32,483 nt of DNA from an uncultured Prevotella sp. (GTDB taxonomy: Bacteria > Bacteroidota > Bacteroidia > Bacteroidales > Bacteroidaceae): positions 1 to 32,483 of the forward strand of contig USHV01000032.1 in the NCBI GenBank assembly GCA_900554695.1, written 5' to 3'. The notes below the pieces were generated by a model. It worked only from the letters and a program-made list of their open reading frames with translations. It was not told the origin of the DNA and made no database searches. A program made the translations under genes and the position numbers. Every line of letters starts with the position of its first letter. Within the stretch, counting starts at the first letter, position 1. Below are positions 24,806-32,483 of the stretch, in pieces.

Positions 24806-27184
24806 ATGAGAAAACTTACTCTTGCTGTTTTATTATTGTTGCCGGGGCTGTTGTCTTTTGCCGGAGACATCACACAGCCGCAGGCTCTTAAAATTGCACA
24901 GTCGTTTCTCCGTAGCAATGTGACGGCGATGAAGTCACAACAGAAAGGTGGAAGCGACGCGCTGAAGCTGGTATATACAGCTGATGATACTAAGGGACGC
25001 AGTTGCGTCTATGTTTTCAACGCAGGTCAGAACGGTGGATTCATCCTCGTATCGGCTGAAGACAGGGCCGCAGAGGTGCTTGGCTACAGCGACACGGGCA
25101 GTTTCGACTACAGCCGTATGTCGCCGGAAATGCGCAACTGGATGGAAGGCTATGTTGACGAAATAACATATATAAGAGACAATGACGTGGAGGCGGCGCC
25201 GCAAAGCTACGCCAACAGTGGCAAGAAGGTGGCTCCGCTGCTCGGTAATATAATGTGGGACCAGAGCGCACCATATAATAATATGTGTCCTTCTTACGAC
25301 TTGAGTACGAGATGCGCTACGGGATGTGTCGCAACGGCGATGGCTCAGGTGATGTATTATCATCGCTGGCCGGAGGTTGGAAAAGGTTCTTACACCTATG
25401 CTCCTTCTATATTGGGTGGTGGTACTCTTACCGCCGATTTCGGCTCGACACATTATGATTGGGACGATATGCTGCCTGTTTACGACAGCAACAGCAGCGA
25501 TGCCAGCTGCGACGCAGTTGCCGAACTGATGCTGCATTGCGGTATATCGGTAAGCATGAGCTACTCTTCATCGAGTGGAGCTGAGAGCGATGTCATTCCT
25601 TACGCACTGTATCACTATTTCGATTATGATAAAGGCGTGGCATATCGTCAGCGCGACAACTACAGCAGTGAGGAGTGGCAGCAGATCATCGAGAACGAGA
25701 TTGACAACGGACGTCCCGTTATTGCCACCGGTCGTTCGTCTGCCGGCGGACACGCATTCGTGTTCGATGGATACGATGAAAACGGTTTTGTACACGTGAA
25801 CTGGGGCTGGAGCGGCATGAGCAACGGCTATTTCCGCACCTCGGCTCTCAATCCTCCGTTGCAGGGAACGGGTGGTTCTGAAGGCGGATATAACTACGAC
25901 CAGCAGATAATAACAGGCATACAGCCTCCAAAGACAGACACTTACGAGGATGTTGAGCTTGTTTCAAGCGAGGGACTCGTGTCTGCCGACAAGACCATTG
26001 CCAATGGTGGAAGCACAGACATTTCGCTCCGCGGTATGATATATAATACCGGTTGGCAGAAATCGAAGTTCGAGTACGGCATGCTTCTTGCCGATGCACA
26101 GGGCAACACTGTTGAAGTTTATCGCACGGATAATGTTTACGAACTCGAAGTAGGATACGGTTTTTATGGTCCTCTGACGGTTAACGTGAAATTCGGAAAG
26201 CTCAACGACGGTGACTACAAGCTCTATCCTGTCTGCCGCCAGTATGGTTCAGACGGTGCATGGAACCGCATACGCGATTCTTATGTAGGCTATCCGAACT
26301 ATCTGAACATCAATGTCAGCGGTGACGTAATGACGTTCAGCTATCCTGATTATTTCGATCTTAACATCGATGAAATGGACGTTCCTGCAGAAATTTACTC
26401 CGGTGTGCCTGCATGTACAAAGGCAACTGTGGTGAACGGAGGCTACGTGAATTATCTCGGAGAGGTGATGGTTACCATTTACGACAAGAATACTTTACGT
26501 CCGGTTACATCGGGTTCAAAATACAAGATCGACCTTGCTCCGGGTGCAAGTGTGGATGTCGATTTCTTCGATACCTACAGTCTGACTGCCGGCGACTACC
26601 TGCTTGCTGTGACAGACGATGACAACCGCATCATAAGCTCTATGAAAGAGATAAGCGTTAAGAGCGCTCCTTCAGAGACAGCAGTAATCACACCGGCTGC
26701 TCAGTTGTCGTTCGCAGATAACTCGAATGTCGATGCTCAGTCTATGAACATAACTGCCAGCCTGAAGTGCAACCAAGGTGTGTTCGGCGGATATGTTTAT
26801 CTTTACATATTCAACGAGAGCGGAGCTGTGATCCGCGGATGCCTCGAGCCGCAGTATCTGATGCTCAAGAGCGGCGAGACTGCTGACGTTACATTCAGCG
26901 GAGCGTTCGAGAACGGAGTCGCAGGAACAAGATATCTGGCTGCATTGTTGCTCTACAACGGAACTACTTACATCTATATCGACCCGATACAGTATTCGAC
27001 ATGCTTCTTCACTCTTGCTCCTGAAACAACCGGAATAGACAATGTAAATGCCGATGAAATGGGCAAAAAAGTGATGATATACGATCTGAACGGACGTCTC
27101 AGACCTGAGACGAGCACCGATCTTCTGCCTAAGGGTATGTACATTGTCAAGCAGGGAGACAACACACGTAAGATTGTGAAATAA
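24806..27184 (+). CDS. Secreted C10-family (streptopain/interpain-like) cysteine protease with T9SS-type tail
   Basis: This 792-residue secreted protease has a signal peptide (about 1-19), then an inhibitory propeptide of the Spi type (about 20-130) with the familiar GFILVSAEDRAAEVLGYS. The C10 catalytic domain spans about 140-370. The catalytic cysteine is Cys174 in CATGCVATAMAQV and the catalytic histidine is His316 in GGHAFVFDGYD, the same order and similar spacing as streptococcal SpeB. A NWGWSG motif follows, as in the family. Ig-like modules fill 390-735. The last 45 or so residues (VMIYDLNGR ... KGMYIVKQG) look like a type IX secretion sorting domain, so export across the outer membrane is expected. 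It probably shares a transcript with the adhesin gene 32 nt downstream. Its Prevotella relatives degrade host proteins. Confidence 0.93.
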   Translation: MRKLTLAVLLLLPGLLSFAGDITQPQALKIAQSFLRSNVTAMKSQQKGGSDALKLVYTADDTKGRSCVYVFNAGQNGGFILVSAEDRAAEVLGYSDTGSFDYSRMSPEMRNWMEGYVDEITYIRDNDVEAAPQSYANSGKKVAPLLGNIMWDQSAPYNNMCPSYDLSTRCATGCVATAMAQVMYYHRWPEVGKGSYTYAPSILGGGTLTADFGSTHYDWDDMLPVYDSNSSDASCDAVAELMLHCGISVSMSYSSSSGAESDVIPYALYHYFDYDKGVAYRQRDNYSSEEWQQIIENEIDNGRPVIATGRSSAGGHAFVFDGYDENGFVHVNWGWSGMSNGYFRTSALNPPLQGTGGSEGGYNYDQQIITGIQPPKTDTYEDVELVSSEGLVSADKTIANGGSTDISLRGMIYNTGWQKSKFEYGMLLADAQGNTVEVYRTDNVYELEVGYGFYGPLTVNVKFGKLNDGDYKLYPVCRQYGSDGAWNRIRDSYVGYPNYLNINVSGDVMTFSYPDYFDLNIDEMDVPAEIYSGVPACTKATVVNGGYVNYLGEVMVTIYDKNTLRPVTSGSKYKIDLAPGASVDVDFFDTYSLTAGDYLLAVTDDDNRIISSMKEISVKSAPSETAVITPAAQLSFADNSNVDAQSMNITASLKCNQGVFGGYVYLYIFNESGAVIRGCLEPQYLMLKSGETADVTFSGAFENGVAGTRYLAALLLYNGTTYIYIDPIQYSTCFFTLAPETTGIDNVNADEMGKKVMIYDLNGRLRPETSTDLLPKGMYIVKQGDNTRKIVK

Positions 27185-27216
27185 CAATATAAGTAAGAAT
27201 AAAATATAAACGATAT

Positions 27217-30200
27217 ATGAACAGAAAACGTTTTATAGGTATAGCCGTGGCCGCAGTGTTCTTAATGAGCGCTGCCACCGCCGGCGCACAGACAGCGGAG
27301 CAGTCGCAGCCGACAGGACGCAAGCCGGGTCTGATGGCTGTCACTCCGATTGCTGATGCCACAGTAAAGGGTGGCACATACACAAAAGTCCTGAAGTCGG
27401 GTGAGAAAAGAAAGGTAGCCGATGTTTCTGCATTGCGCGGACGCAAGCTCTATTGCGCTCTGATAAATAGCACAGAGTGGTCTTCAGCGTCAATCACAGA
27501 CGATCCTTACGGTATATACTCGTTCACAATAGACGATGAAATGGCGATGAATCCGCACTGTACATCATTCATATACGACTTCCTTGCAGGTGCTTTCGGC
27601 CGCAACACGTTTGTCGGCATAGCTCCGATGAGCATCATGGGTGTGCTGAACGGTGCACGCTATGTCACGATAGACACCGACAACTGGAAAGAACTCAAGT
27701 GTGTGCTTTACGGAACAGAAAAGAAGAGCTATTCGCTTCTATCAACATCTATGGCTTATAATCCTACCGACGACAAGACATATTCGTTGCAGTATAACGA
27801 CGAAATGAGCGGAATGGATTGGTGTATATACAATGAAAATTACGATGAAATGGACAAAATCGCGGCATTCCGCGGCAAGTATAATGTTCTTACACTTGCT
27901 TCAGTACCGAGTGGCGACATGTATTTCATCAACTATCTGGGCGACCTGTACCGCATCGACAAGAAAACCGCTCGTCCGACACTTGTAGGAGGTACAGGAA
28001 TAATGCCTACAATGTATGTTCAGTCTATGGTTTATGATGGCTGTACCGGACTTTTCATCTGGGCTGCACAGACTGAAACGGGAAGCGAACTCTACGCTGT
28101 CAATCCGGAAACAGCCGAGGCTACGCTCATCGGACGATTCAATCATAACGAGCAGATCGTTGCCTTGAAGGTCGATGAGAACGCTGCCAAGGACGATGCT
28201 CCGGCAATGGCAGAAAACCTCAATCTCGTGTTCGATGCCGACGGAAGTCTCACCGGTAAGATCGAATTCTCAGTTCCTACAGTCACTTACGGCGGAGCCG
28301 CTCTCGACAATGCCATCCTCAACGTATGGCTCGACGGCGAGAACCTCAAAGGCGTGAGCGCAACACCGGGCGAAAACGTATCGATACCTGTGACACTGAC
28401 CGAAGGCAACCACTATGTTGCCGTGAACATGAGCAACGCCGCAGGCTATTCACCGATGGCATCTGTAAAGAAATATGCCGGATATGATACTCCTGAAAAG
28501 GTGGGCAACCTCACTTTCGAGTATGATGCTGAAGGAAAGCAGAACAAAGTAAGCTGGACAGCACCTGCAGCCGGAGTGAACGACGGCTATTTGGATATGG
28601 CCAATCTGAAATACACTGTAGTGAGAATGCCTGACAGCGTTACCGTTGCCGACAACTACAGCCAGACAACTTTCACCGAGCCTACACCGGAAGCAATGCA
28701 CAACTATTCGTATCGTGTGTATGCAAGCAATAACGGTAAGACCGGCGAATATGCCGAATCGGAAAAGCTGATATGCGGTAACGCATTCACGGCTCCTTAT
28801 TCTCAGTCGTTTGCCGACGCATCGGTATTCAATGAATACTTCACGGTGGTGGATGCAAACAACGACGGCAACACTTGGAGAGTGGGATACAGCAACGACG
28901 TGCGCATCGATATCAACTCATATTCTTATCCTAACGGCGACGACTGGCTCATCACTCCGGCAATCTCTCTTGAGGGAGGTATGAGATATCGTTACACTCT
29001 CAACATGAAGACATTCACTTCCGGCTATCCAGAGTCGTTCGAGATTTATGTCGGAACAGATCCTAACGATCTGTCAACTTTCAGAAAAGTGGCAGAGGAA
29101 GACGCCTTCGAGCTGTACGAGGATTTCGGCGATTACAGCGCAGACTTCAACATAGAAGAGTCCGGAAAATATTATGTTGCTCTGAGATATACGGGCGACA
29201 GCTCCAAGAAAGCTTCTATGATTATGCTGAAGAAAGTGTCAGTGACCGCAGTAGGTGCATCCAAAGCTCCGGCAGGTGTCGAGAATCTTGACATCACGGC
29301 AGGCGAGAACGATGCCATGACAGCCACTGTCAGCTTCGACGCTCCGAGCAAAGACCTTGAGGGCAACACTATAAGCTCGCTTTCAAAGATAAGCGTTTAC
29401 CGCAACAAGGACGCTGAACCTGTATACGTGTTCGATGCTCCTGCCGTAGGCGGACACCTCACATGGACCGACAACAATGTCAAGAAAGTAGGTATGAACA
29501 CATATTCTGTCGTTTCAGAAAACGAGTATGGCAACGGCGAAACAATAGCCGACTCAGCTTTCGTGGGCGTATATACAGCTCCTTATCTTGAGACCTTCGA
29601 CAGCAAAGGCGCAGCCGACCTGTACAAGACAGCCCTCTACGGTCTTGACGCCGAGGCTACAGGATACGGATGGAAGTATAACAGCAGTACACAGCGTATG
29701 TCTTTGTCTGCATTCGTATCCGACGATCCGGTATCAGCATGGCTCTGCTCACCGATGATCAAGCTCGATGCCGACGCCGTTTATCAGCTTTCGCTCTCTG
29801 TGAGCACATCTGTTTATTCTGAGACAGTGGCAAACAAGATATATATGGGCACATCCACAGATCCTGAGTCACAGACAAGTTTCGTAGGCGACCTGCCAAA
29901 GAACACGTCTTATCAGATGAAACCTGTATCGTATAACGTTGTCACCAAGGATGCAGGAAAATACAGCTTCGGCATCAACTCTACGGGTGAGAAGCAGTAC
30001 GATTATATCAACACCGAGGTTGACGACGTACAACTCACTTACCTGAAGTCTGCATTCTCTCCATACGCATTCACCGATTACACTTCGAAAGCGGCTGAGG
30101 ACGGCAGTCTGAATATGGAAATGTCGTTCAAGGCTCCTGCCGTTGACTATCACGGCGACGCTTTGAAGGAGAACCTCAAGATCGAGGTGTTCCGCGGACA

Positions 30201-31350
30201 GAGCCCGACTCCGGTAAAGACATTCACCGATGTGGTTCCGGGTGCTGCGATGACATGGACCGACACAGAGCCGCTCCACGGTCAGAACACATACATGTTG
30301 GTGGCTTCAAACACTTATGGCCGCAGCGAAGTGCTGCTCGACACCATCTTCGTAGGCCGTGACACTCCTGTAGCTGTTGAGAATCTCAGCATCAAGGGAA
30401 GTGCCGACAACATGAACGCCATACTTACATGGGATACTCCTTCTGCGGGAGTGAACGGCGGCGTTGTAGTGGATGGCGAGGTATTGTATAATGTTTACAG
30501 CTACAATCCTGACGACAAAGTCTATTCGCTTATAGCCGAGAACGTGAAGGGCAACACATATACCGTTGACCGCAGCGACCTCGATGAACAGGAACTGTTA
30601 TACTATGCCGTAGCTCCGTTCACCAACGAGGGTACCGGTGCGACGACAACAAGCTCGGTGGTTCTTGGTCCGCTCTACACATTGCCTTACAAAGAATCGT
30701 TCGCAAATTCTGAGTTGGAGACATCACCGTGGCAGCTCATCTCTACTTTCGTATCAGGATTCTCATGGGGTGTTACCAATCCTGACGGCATATACAACAA
30801 CGCAGCCGCTCAGGATGAGGACGGCGGATGCGCCTATATGTACAACGGCAGCATGTACGAACAGTATGCCGGTGCCGGATTCGTATCGCCTAAGGTTGCT
30901 CTCGACGGTCAGGACAACATACTGTCGTTCTGGGTTTACAACATAGCAACGGCTTATCCTAACAATCTGCCTACCATCCACGTTTATCTGCGTGGTGACG
31001 ACGGCGAGCAGATAGAGGCTGCATCTTACACCGTAGGCGGCGACACCGAGGACGGATGGAAGAAATATGAGGTTCCGCTCACAGCTGTCAAGGATTGCAA
31101 TTATCTCAGCTTCGAGTTCTATGCTTACACCGGCGGAGGTCAGGACGTTATCTACCTGGATAACATCAGAATAGACAAAGATCCTGCTTCTGGCATCAGT
31201 GGAGTTACCGAATCGTCGAAGACTGTGAAGAGTGTCAAGTGGTATTCACTCGACGGACGCGAGATGTCTAAGCCGGGAAGAGGCGTAAGCATCAAGACTG
31301 TGACCTACACAGACGGTACGAGCCATAGCTCTAAAATCGTTAGTCGGTAG
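27217..31350 (+). CDS. Large secreted adhesin with three choice-of-anchor-J domains and T9SS-like tail
   Basis: This 1377-residue protein has a signal peptide (about 1-25, ending AGAQ) and an N-terminal propeller-like region (about 70-330, with repeating phrases such as GDLYRIDKKT and SELYAVNPETAEATLIG). Fibronectin-III-like modules then alternate with three choice-of-anchor-J (cleaved-adhesin) domains starting near 525, 786 and 1154, marked by TAPYSQSF, TAPYLETF and TLPYKESF. The C-terminus (VKWYSLDGREMSKPGRG) resembles a T9SS sorting tail. Similar modules occur in the adhesin parts of gingipains. No catalytic motif was seen. Its partner is probably the C10 protease encoded just upstream: both would be exported by the same system, and the adhesin might be processed by it, which is inference. 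Confidence 0.85.
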   Translation: MNRKRFIGIAVAAVFLMSAATAGAQTAEQSQPTGRKPGLMAVTPIADATVKGGTYTKVLKSGEKRKVADVSALRGRKLYCALINSTEWSSASITDDPYGIYSFTIDDEMAMNPHCTSFIYDFLAGAFGRNTFVGIAPMSIMGVLNGARYVTIDTDNWKELKCVLYGTEKKSYSLLSTSMAYNPTDDKTYSLQYNDEMSGMDWCIYNENYDEMDKIAAFRGKYNVLTLASVPSGDMYFINYLGDLYRIDKKTARPTLVGGTGIMPTMYVQSMVYDGCTGLFIWAAQTETGSELYAVNPETAEATLIGRFNHNEQIVALKVDENAAKDDAPAMAENLNLVFDADGSLTGKIEFSVPTVTYGGAALDNAILNVWLDGENLKGVSATPGENVSIPVTLTEGNHYVAVNMSNAAGYSPMASVKKYAGYDTPEKVGNLTFEYDAEGKQNKVSWTAPAAGVNDGYLDMANLKYTVVRMPDSVTVADNYSQTTFTEPTPEAMHNYSYRVYASNNGKTGEYAESEKLICGNAFTAPYSQSFADASVFNEYFTVVDANNDGNTWRVGYSNDVRIDINSYSYPNGDDWLITPAISLEGGMRYRYTLNMKTFTSGYPESFEIYVGTDPNDLSTFRKVAEEDAFELYEDFGDYSADFNIEESGKYYVALRYTGDSSKKASMIMLKKVSVTAVGASKAPAGVENLDITAGENDAMTATVSFDAPSKDLEGNTISSLSKISVYRNKDAEPVYVFDAPAVGGHLTWTDNNVKKVGMNTYSVVSENEYGNGETIADSAFVGVYTAPYLETFDSKGAADLYKTALYGLDAEATGYGWKYNSSTQRMSLSAFVSDDPVSAWLCSPMIKLDADAVYQLSLSVSTSVYSETVANKIYMGTSTDPESQTSFVGDLPKNTSYQMKPVSYNVVTKDAGKYSFGINSTGEKQYDYINTEVDDVQLTYLKSAFSPYAFTDYTSKAAEDGSLNMEMSFKAPAVDYHGDALKENLKIEVFRGQSPTPVKTFTDVVPGAAMTWTDTEPLHGQNTYMLVASNTYGRSEVLLDTIFVGRDTPVAVENLSIKGSADNMNAILTWDTPSAGVNGGVVVDGEVLYNVYSYNPDDKVYSLIAENVKGNTYTVDRSDLDEQELLYYAVAPFTNEGTGATTTSSVVLGPLYTLPYKESFANSELETSPWQLISTFVSGFSWGVTNPDGIYNNAAAQDEDGGCAYMYNGSMYEQYAGAGFVSPKVALDGQDNILSFWVYNIATAYPNNLPTIHVYLRGDDGEQIEAASYTVGGDTEDGWKKYEVPLTAVKDCNYLSFEFYAYTGGGQDVIYLDNIRIDKDPASGISGVTESSKTVKSVKWYSLDGREMSKPGRGVSIKTVTYTDGTSHSSKIVSR

Positions 31351-31391
31351 TTTCTTATTATTATAGTGGACTGATTTATCCGAATCAGTAG

Positions 31392-31424
31392 CCGTGACGG
31401 ACATCGTGTCCGTCACGGTTTTTT
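31392..31424 (+). terminator. Strong intrinsic terminator after the adhesin gene
   Basis: CCGTGACGGACA (31392-31403) pairs perfectly over 12 bp with TGTCCGTCACGG (31407-31418) around a 3-nt loop, followed directly by TTTTTT. It ends the protease-adhesin transcript. Confidence 0.95.
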
Positions 31425-31563
31425 GTTTTATAAGCCTCTTTCCGCGTCATGGTCTTTATGACACGAAAAAGCCGCTTTCGCCCCGTTTTCTGTATATTTA
31501 TTCATTTCCGGCAGTAAAAAATCTTGACAAAAATTTTTCTCAAAATAGAAAACGGAGTGCGGT

Positions 31564-31598
31564 GAAATGGGCTTTATCGGACGGAAAATTCTTTTCCG
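31564..31598. repeat. Solitary copy of the palindromic core next to a small perfect stem
   Basis: The core GAAATGGGCTTTATC appears alone at 31564-31578, 85 bp before the first unit of array 3. It is followed by CGGAAAA-ttc-TTTTCCG (31582-31598), a perfect 7-bp hairpin. Confidence 0.6.
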
Positions 31599-31648
31599 AC
31601 CCGTCGTATTTTCCCTTCCGGATGGCATGAAAAATAAGTCGGTTTTGC

Positions 31649-31758
31649 GAAATGGGCTTTATCGCACCCTGAAATGGGCTTTATCATGGTGCGATATTGG
31701 GCATATCGGGGCACGAAATGGGCCATATCAGAGTGCGAAATGGGCTATTTCGCAACGC
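31649..31758. repeat. Five-unit 22-bp palindromic tandem array, copy 3 (best conserved)
   Basis: Five units of exactly 22 bp have 15-bp cores at 31649, 31671, 31693, 31715 and 31737: GAAATGGGCTTTATC twice, GATATTGGGCATATC, GAAATGGGCCATATC and GAAATGGGCTATTTC. The spacers are GCACCCT, ATGGTGC, GGGGCAC, AGAGTGC and GCAACGC. The third and fifth cores have perfect 5-bp arms (GATAT/ATATC and GAAAT/ATTTC) although the arm sequence differs. A decayed sixth unit may follow at 31759-31780. Open frames across the array (77 and 85 codons) are repeat by-products: 22 is not a multiple of 3 and all frames stay open. Confidence 0.85.
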
Positions 31759-31853
31759 AGTATGGAGGCCGTCGGATTGCCGGAAAATGCAAACCGCTGA
31801 CTGACAACCACTTGCGTAAACCGCTCAAAACTCGCGTATTTGCGGCCAAAAGT

Positions 31854-31884
31854 TTTGCGACGCGAAATAAGTGGCTTAATTTTG
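31854..31884 (+). promoter_or_regulatory. Strong promoter match with no gene downstream
   Basis: TTTG at 31854-31857 and TAATTTTG at 31877-31884 are 19 bp apart, as good as the promoters of known genes in this window. The predicted start is near 31891. The only gene beyond it, from 32069, is on the opposite strand. Confidence 0.5.
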
Positions 31885-31892
31885 AGTTACGC

Positions 31893-31938
31893 TGTATATT
31901 TATGCAAAATGCGTTTCTTATTTCTGCATAAATATACA
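31893..31938. promoter_or_regulatory. Pair of operator-like palindromes 32 bp apart
   Basis: TGTATATTTATGCA (31893-31906) and TGCATAAATATACA (31925-31938) are exact reverse complements. Each is itself nearly palindromic (TGYATA-WW-TATRCA). They can be read as two tandem operators about three helical turns apart or as one 14-bp stem with an 18-nt loop. They lie right at the predicted transcription start. Confidence 0.6.
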
Positions 31939-31987
31939 TTACCTTATGTGGCTTTCTTATGACACGGTTTGGCTATGATGCAAAATA

Positions 31988-32034
31988 ATACCGCGGGGCG
32001 GAAAAACAGGATGTTGTCTGCCGCCTCGCGGTAT
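31988..32034 (-). terminator. Hairpin terminator of the MFS gene
   Basis: ATACCGCGGGGCGG (31988-32001) pairs with CCGCCTCGCGGTAT (32021-32034) over 14 bp with one mismatch around a 19-nt loop. On the minus strand it is followed by TATTATTTTG, a broken U-tract, so it fits the end of the MFS gene, whose stop is 35 nt away. It might also stop plus-strand transcription. Confidence 0.65.
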
Positions 32035-32068
32035 GCCGTTATGTGTGTAGGGCCATTTGGCGCGCCTG

Positions 32069-32483
32069 TCAGGCGTTTACGGTCTTTTGCCTTGCCGGTC
32101 CTGCCACGAGCGTTATTGCGAGCGAGAGAAGCGCGAAAAGCGCTCCTGTGAGGCACACTCCGCCCCAGCCGCACGTGTCCCAGCCCACACCGGCACACAG
32201 AGTGCCCAGCGAGCCGCCTATGAAATAGACGGTCATGAATATGGTGTTCACGCGGTTGGCGGCCTCAGGCAGCTGTTGTATGCAGTCGCTCTGGTTGCTC
32301 AGCTGTATGCACTGCACGCCTATGTCGGCAAGTATTATGGCTGCTATGAGTCCGGCGTAGCTGTTGCCGAGGAAGAATGCCGTGGCCCATGCCGCCAGTT
32401 GCAGCACCGCGCCGGCTATGCTGAAGCGGTGTGTGCCGTAGCGCGGCACCAGTCGGCCCATTCCGCTTGCCGCTTTCTTGCCC
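32069..32483 (-). CDS. MFS transporter, C-terminal part (gene runs off the window end)
   Basis: About 137 residues of the C-terminal end are visible. The frame continues upstream through GKKAASGMGRLVPRYG to the window edge, so the Met at 32461 is internal and not a start. Four to five hydrophobic helices are seen (AGAVLQLAAWATAFFLG, GLIAAIILADIGVQCIQL, TVYFIGGSLGTLCAG, LTGALFALLSLAITLVAG). The loop GRLVPRYG and the NRVNTIFMTVYFIGGSLG segment match the YnfM/arabinose-efflux-like branch of the major facilitator superfamily. Substrate cannot be predicted. It converges with the adhesin gene and the long repeat-bearing gap lies between them. Confidence 0.8.
   Translation of the reverse strand, partial: GKKAASGMGRLVPRYGTHRFSIAGAVLQLAAWATAFFLGNSYAGLIAAIILADIGVQCIQLSNQSDCIQQLPEAANRVNTIFMTVYFIGGSLGTLCAGVGWDTCGWGGVCLTGALFALLSLAITLVAGPARQKTVNA

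Larger units (their letters stand above)
31891..32034 (+). ncRNA. Candidate short transcript of about 145 nt
   Basis: A good promoter (31854-31884) and a 14-bp hairpin (31988-32034) bracket a stretch with no real gene. The 5' end would hold the 14-bp stem of the paired palindromes. A 17-codon frame (31909-31962, MRFLFLHKY...) starts in it and could be a leader peptide, or chance. Existence of the RNA is inference. Confidence 0.25.

Noticed and set aside
31567..31931. Two overlapping open frames of 77 and 85 codons across array 3
   Set aside because: They are produced by the 22-bp repeat, which stays open in several frames. There is no promoter or protein-like composition, and equivalent peptides appear in different frames.

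Overview
The window looks like chromosome from a saccharolytic, host- or rumen-associated member of the Bacteroidales, most likely Prevotellaceae. The evidence is a SusC/SusD pair, lipoproteins with acidic residues straight after the lipobox cysteine, Bacteroidetes-type promoters (-7 TAnnTTTG with TTTG 19-22 bp upstream), no clear Shine-Dalgarno sites, and proteins that end in type IX secretion (T9SS) sorting tails. No rRNA, tRNA, CRISPR, prophage or insertion sequence was seen.

Layout. (1) 1-13411, plus strand: a beta-glucan utilization locus with a SusC transporter, a SusD lipoprotein, a surface glycan-binding lipoprotein with a duplicated C-terminal module, a BACON-GH16 laminarinase-type lipoprotein, then two periplasmic GH3 beta-glucosidases whose first member has its own promoter. 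(2) 13531-15299, plus: the likely local sensor-regulator (TPR, one membrane segment, C-terminal HTH, DUF6377-like), split by one in-frame TAA at 14250-14252. (3) 15566-19063, minus: a PfkB sugar kinase, a flavodiiron protein and a dicarboxylate/amino-acid:cation symporter family protein. (4) 19793-21031, minus: an M16 zinc peptidase. (5) 21171-24694, plus: a secreted (alpha/alpha)6-type glycosidase and a membrane TPR-AraC regulator. (6) 24806-31350, plus: a two-gene unit of a C10 (streptopain/interpain-type) cysteine protease and a 1377-residue choice-of-anchor-J adhesin, both with T9SS-like tails. (7) 32069-32483, minus: the 3' part of an MFS transporter cut by the window edge.

How it works together. 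Polymer is bound and cut at the surface by the SGBP, SusD and GH16 proteins, imported by SusC, and reduced to glucose by the two GH3 enzymes. The GH16 active-site spacing points to beta-1,3-glucan (laminarin-like) or mixed-linkage glucan. The protease-adhesin unit is a separate secreted module, and the AraC-type regulator just upstream is a candidate controller.

The most unusual signal is non-coding. Each of the three longest intergenic gaps (8114-8844, 19064-19792, 31351-32068) carries a tandem array with an exact or near-exact 22-bp period. Each unit is a 15-bp imperfect palindrome (best copy GAAATGGGCTTTATC) plus a 7-bp variable spacer. I do not recognise this as a named element. Other items worth a look are the in-frame stop in the regulator, a promoter plus paired palindromes plus hairpin with no gene at 31854-32034, and a long inverted repeat between the SGBP and GH16 genes.
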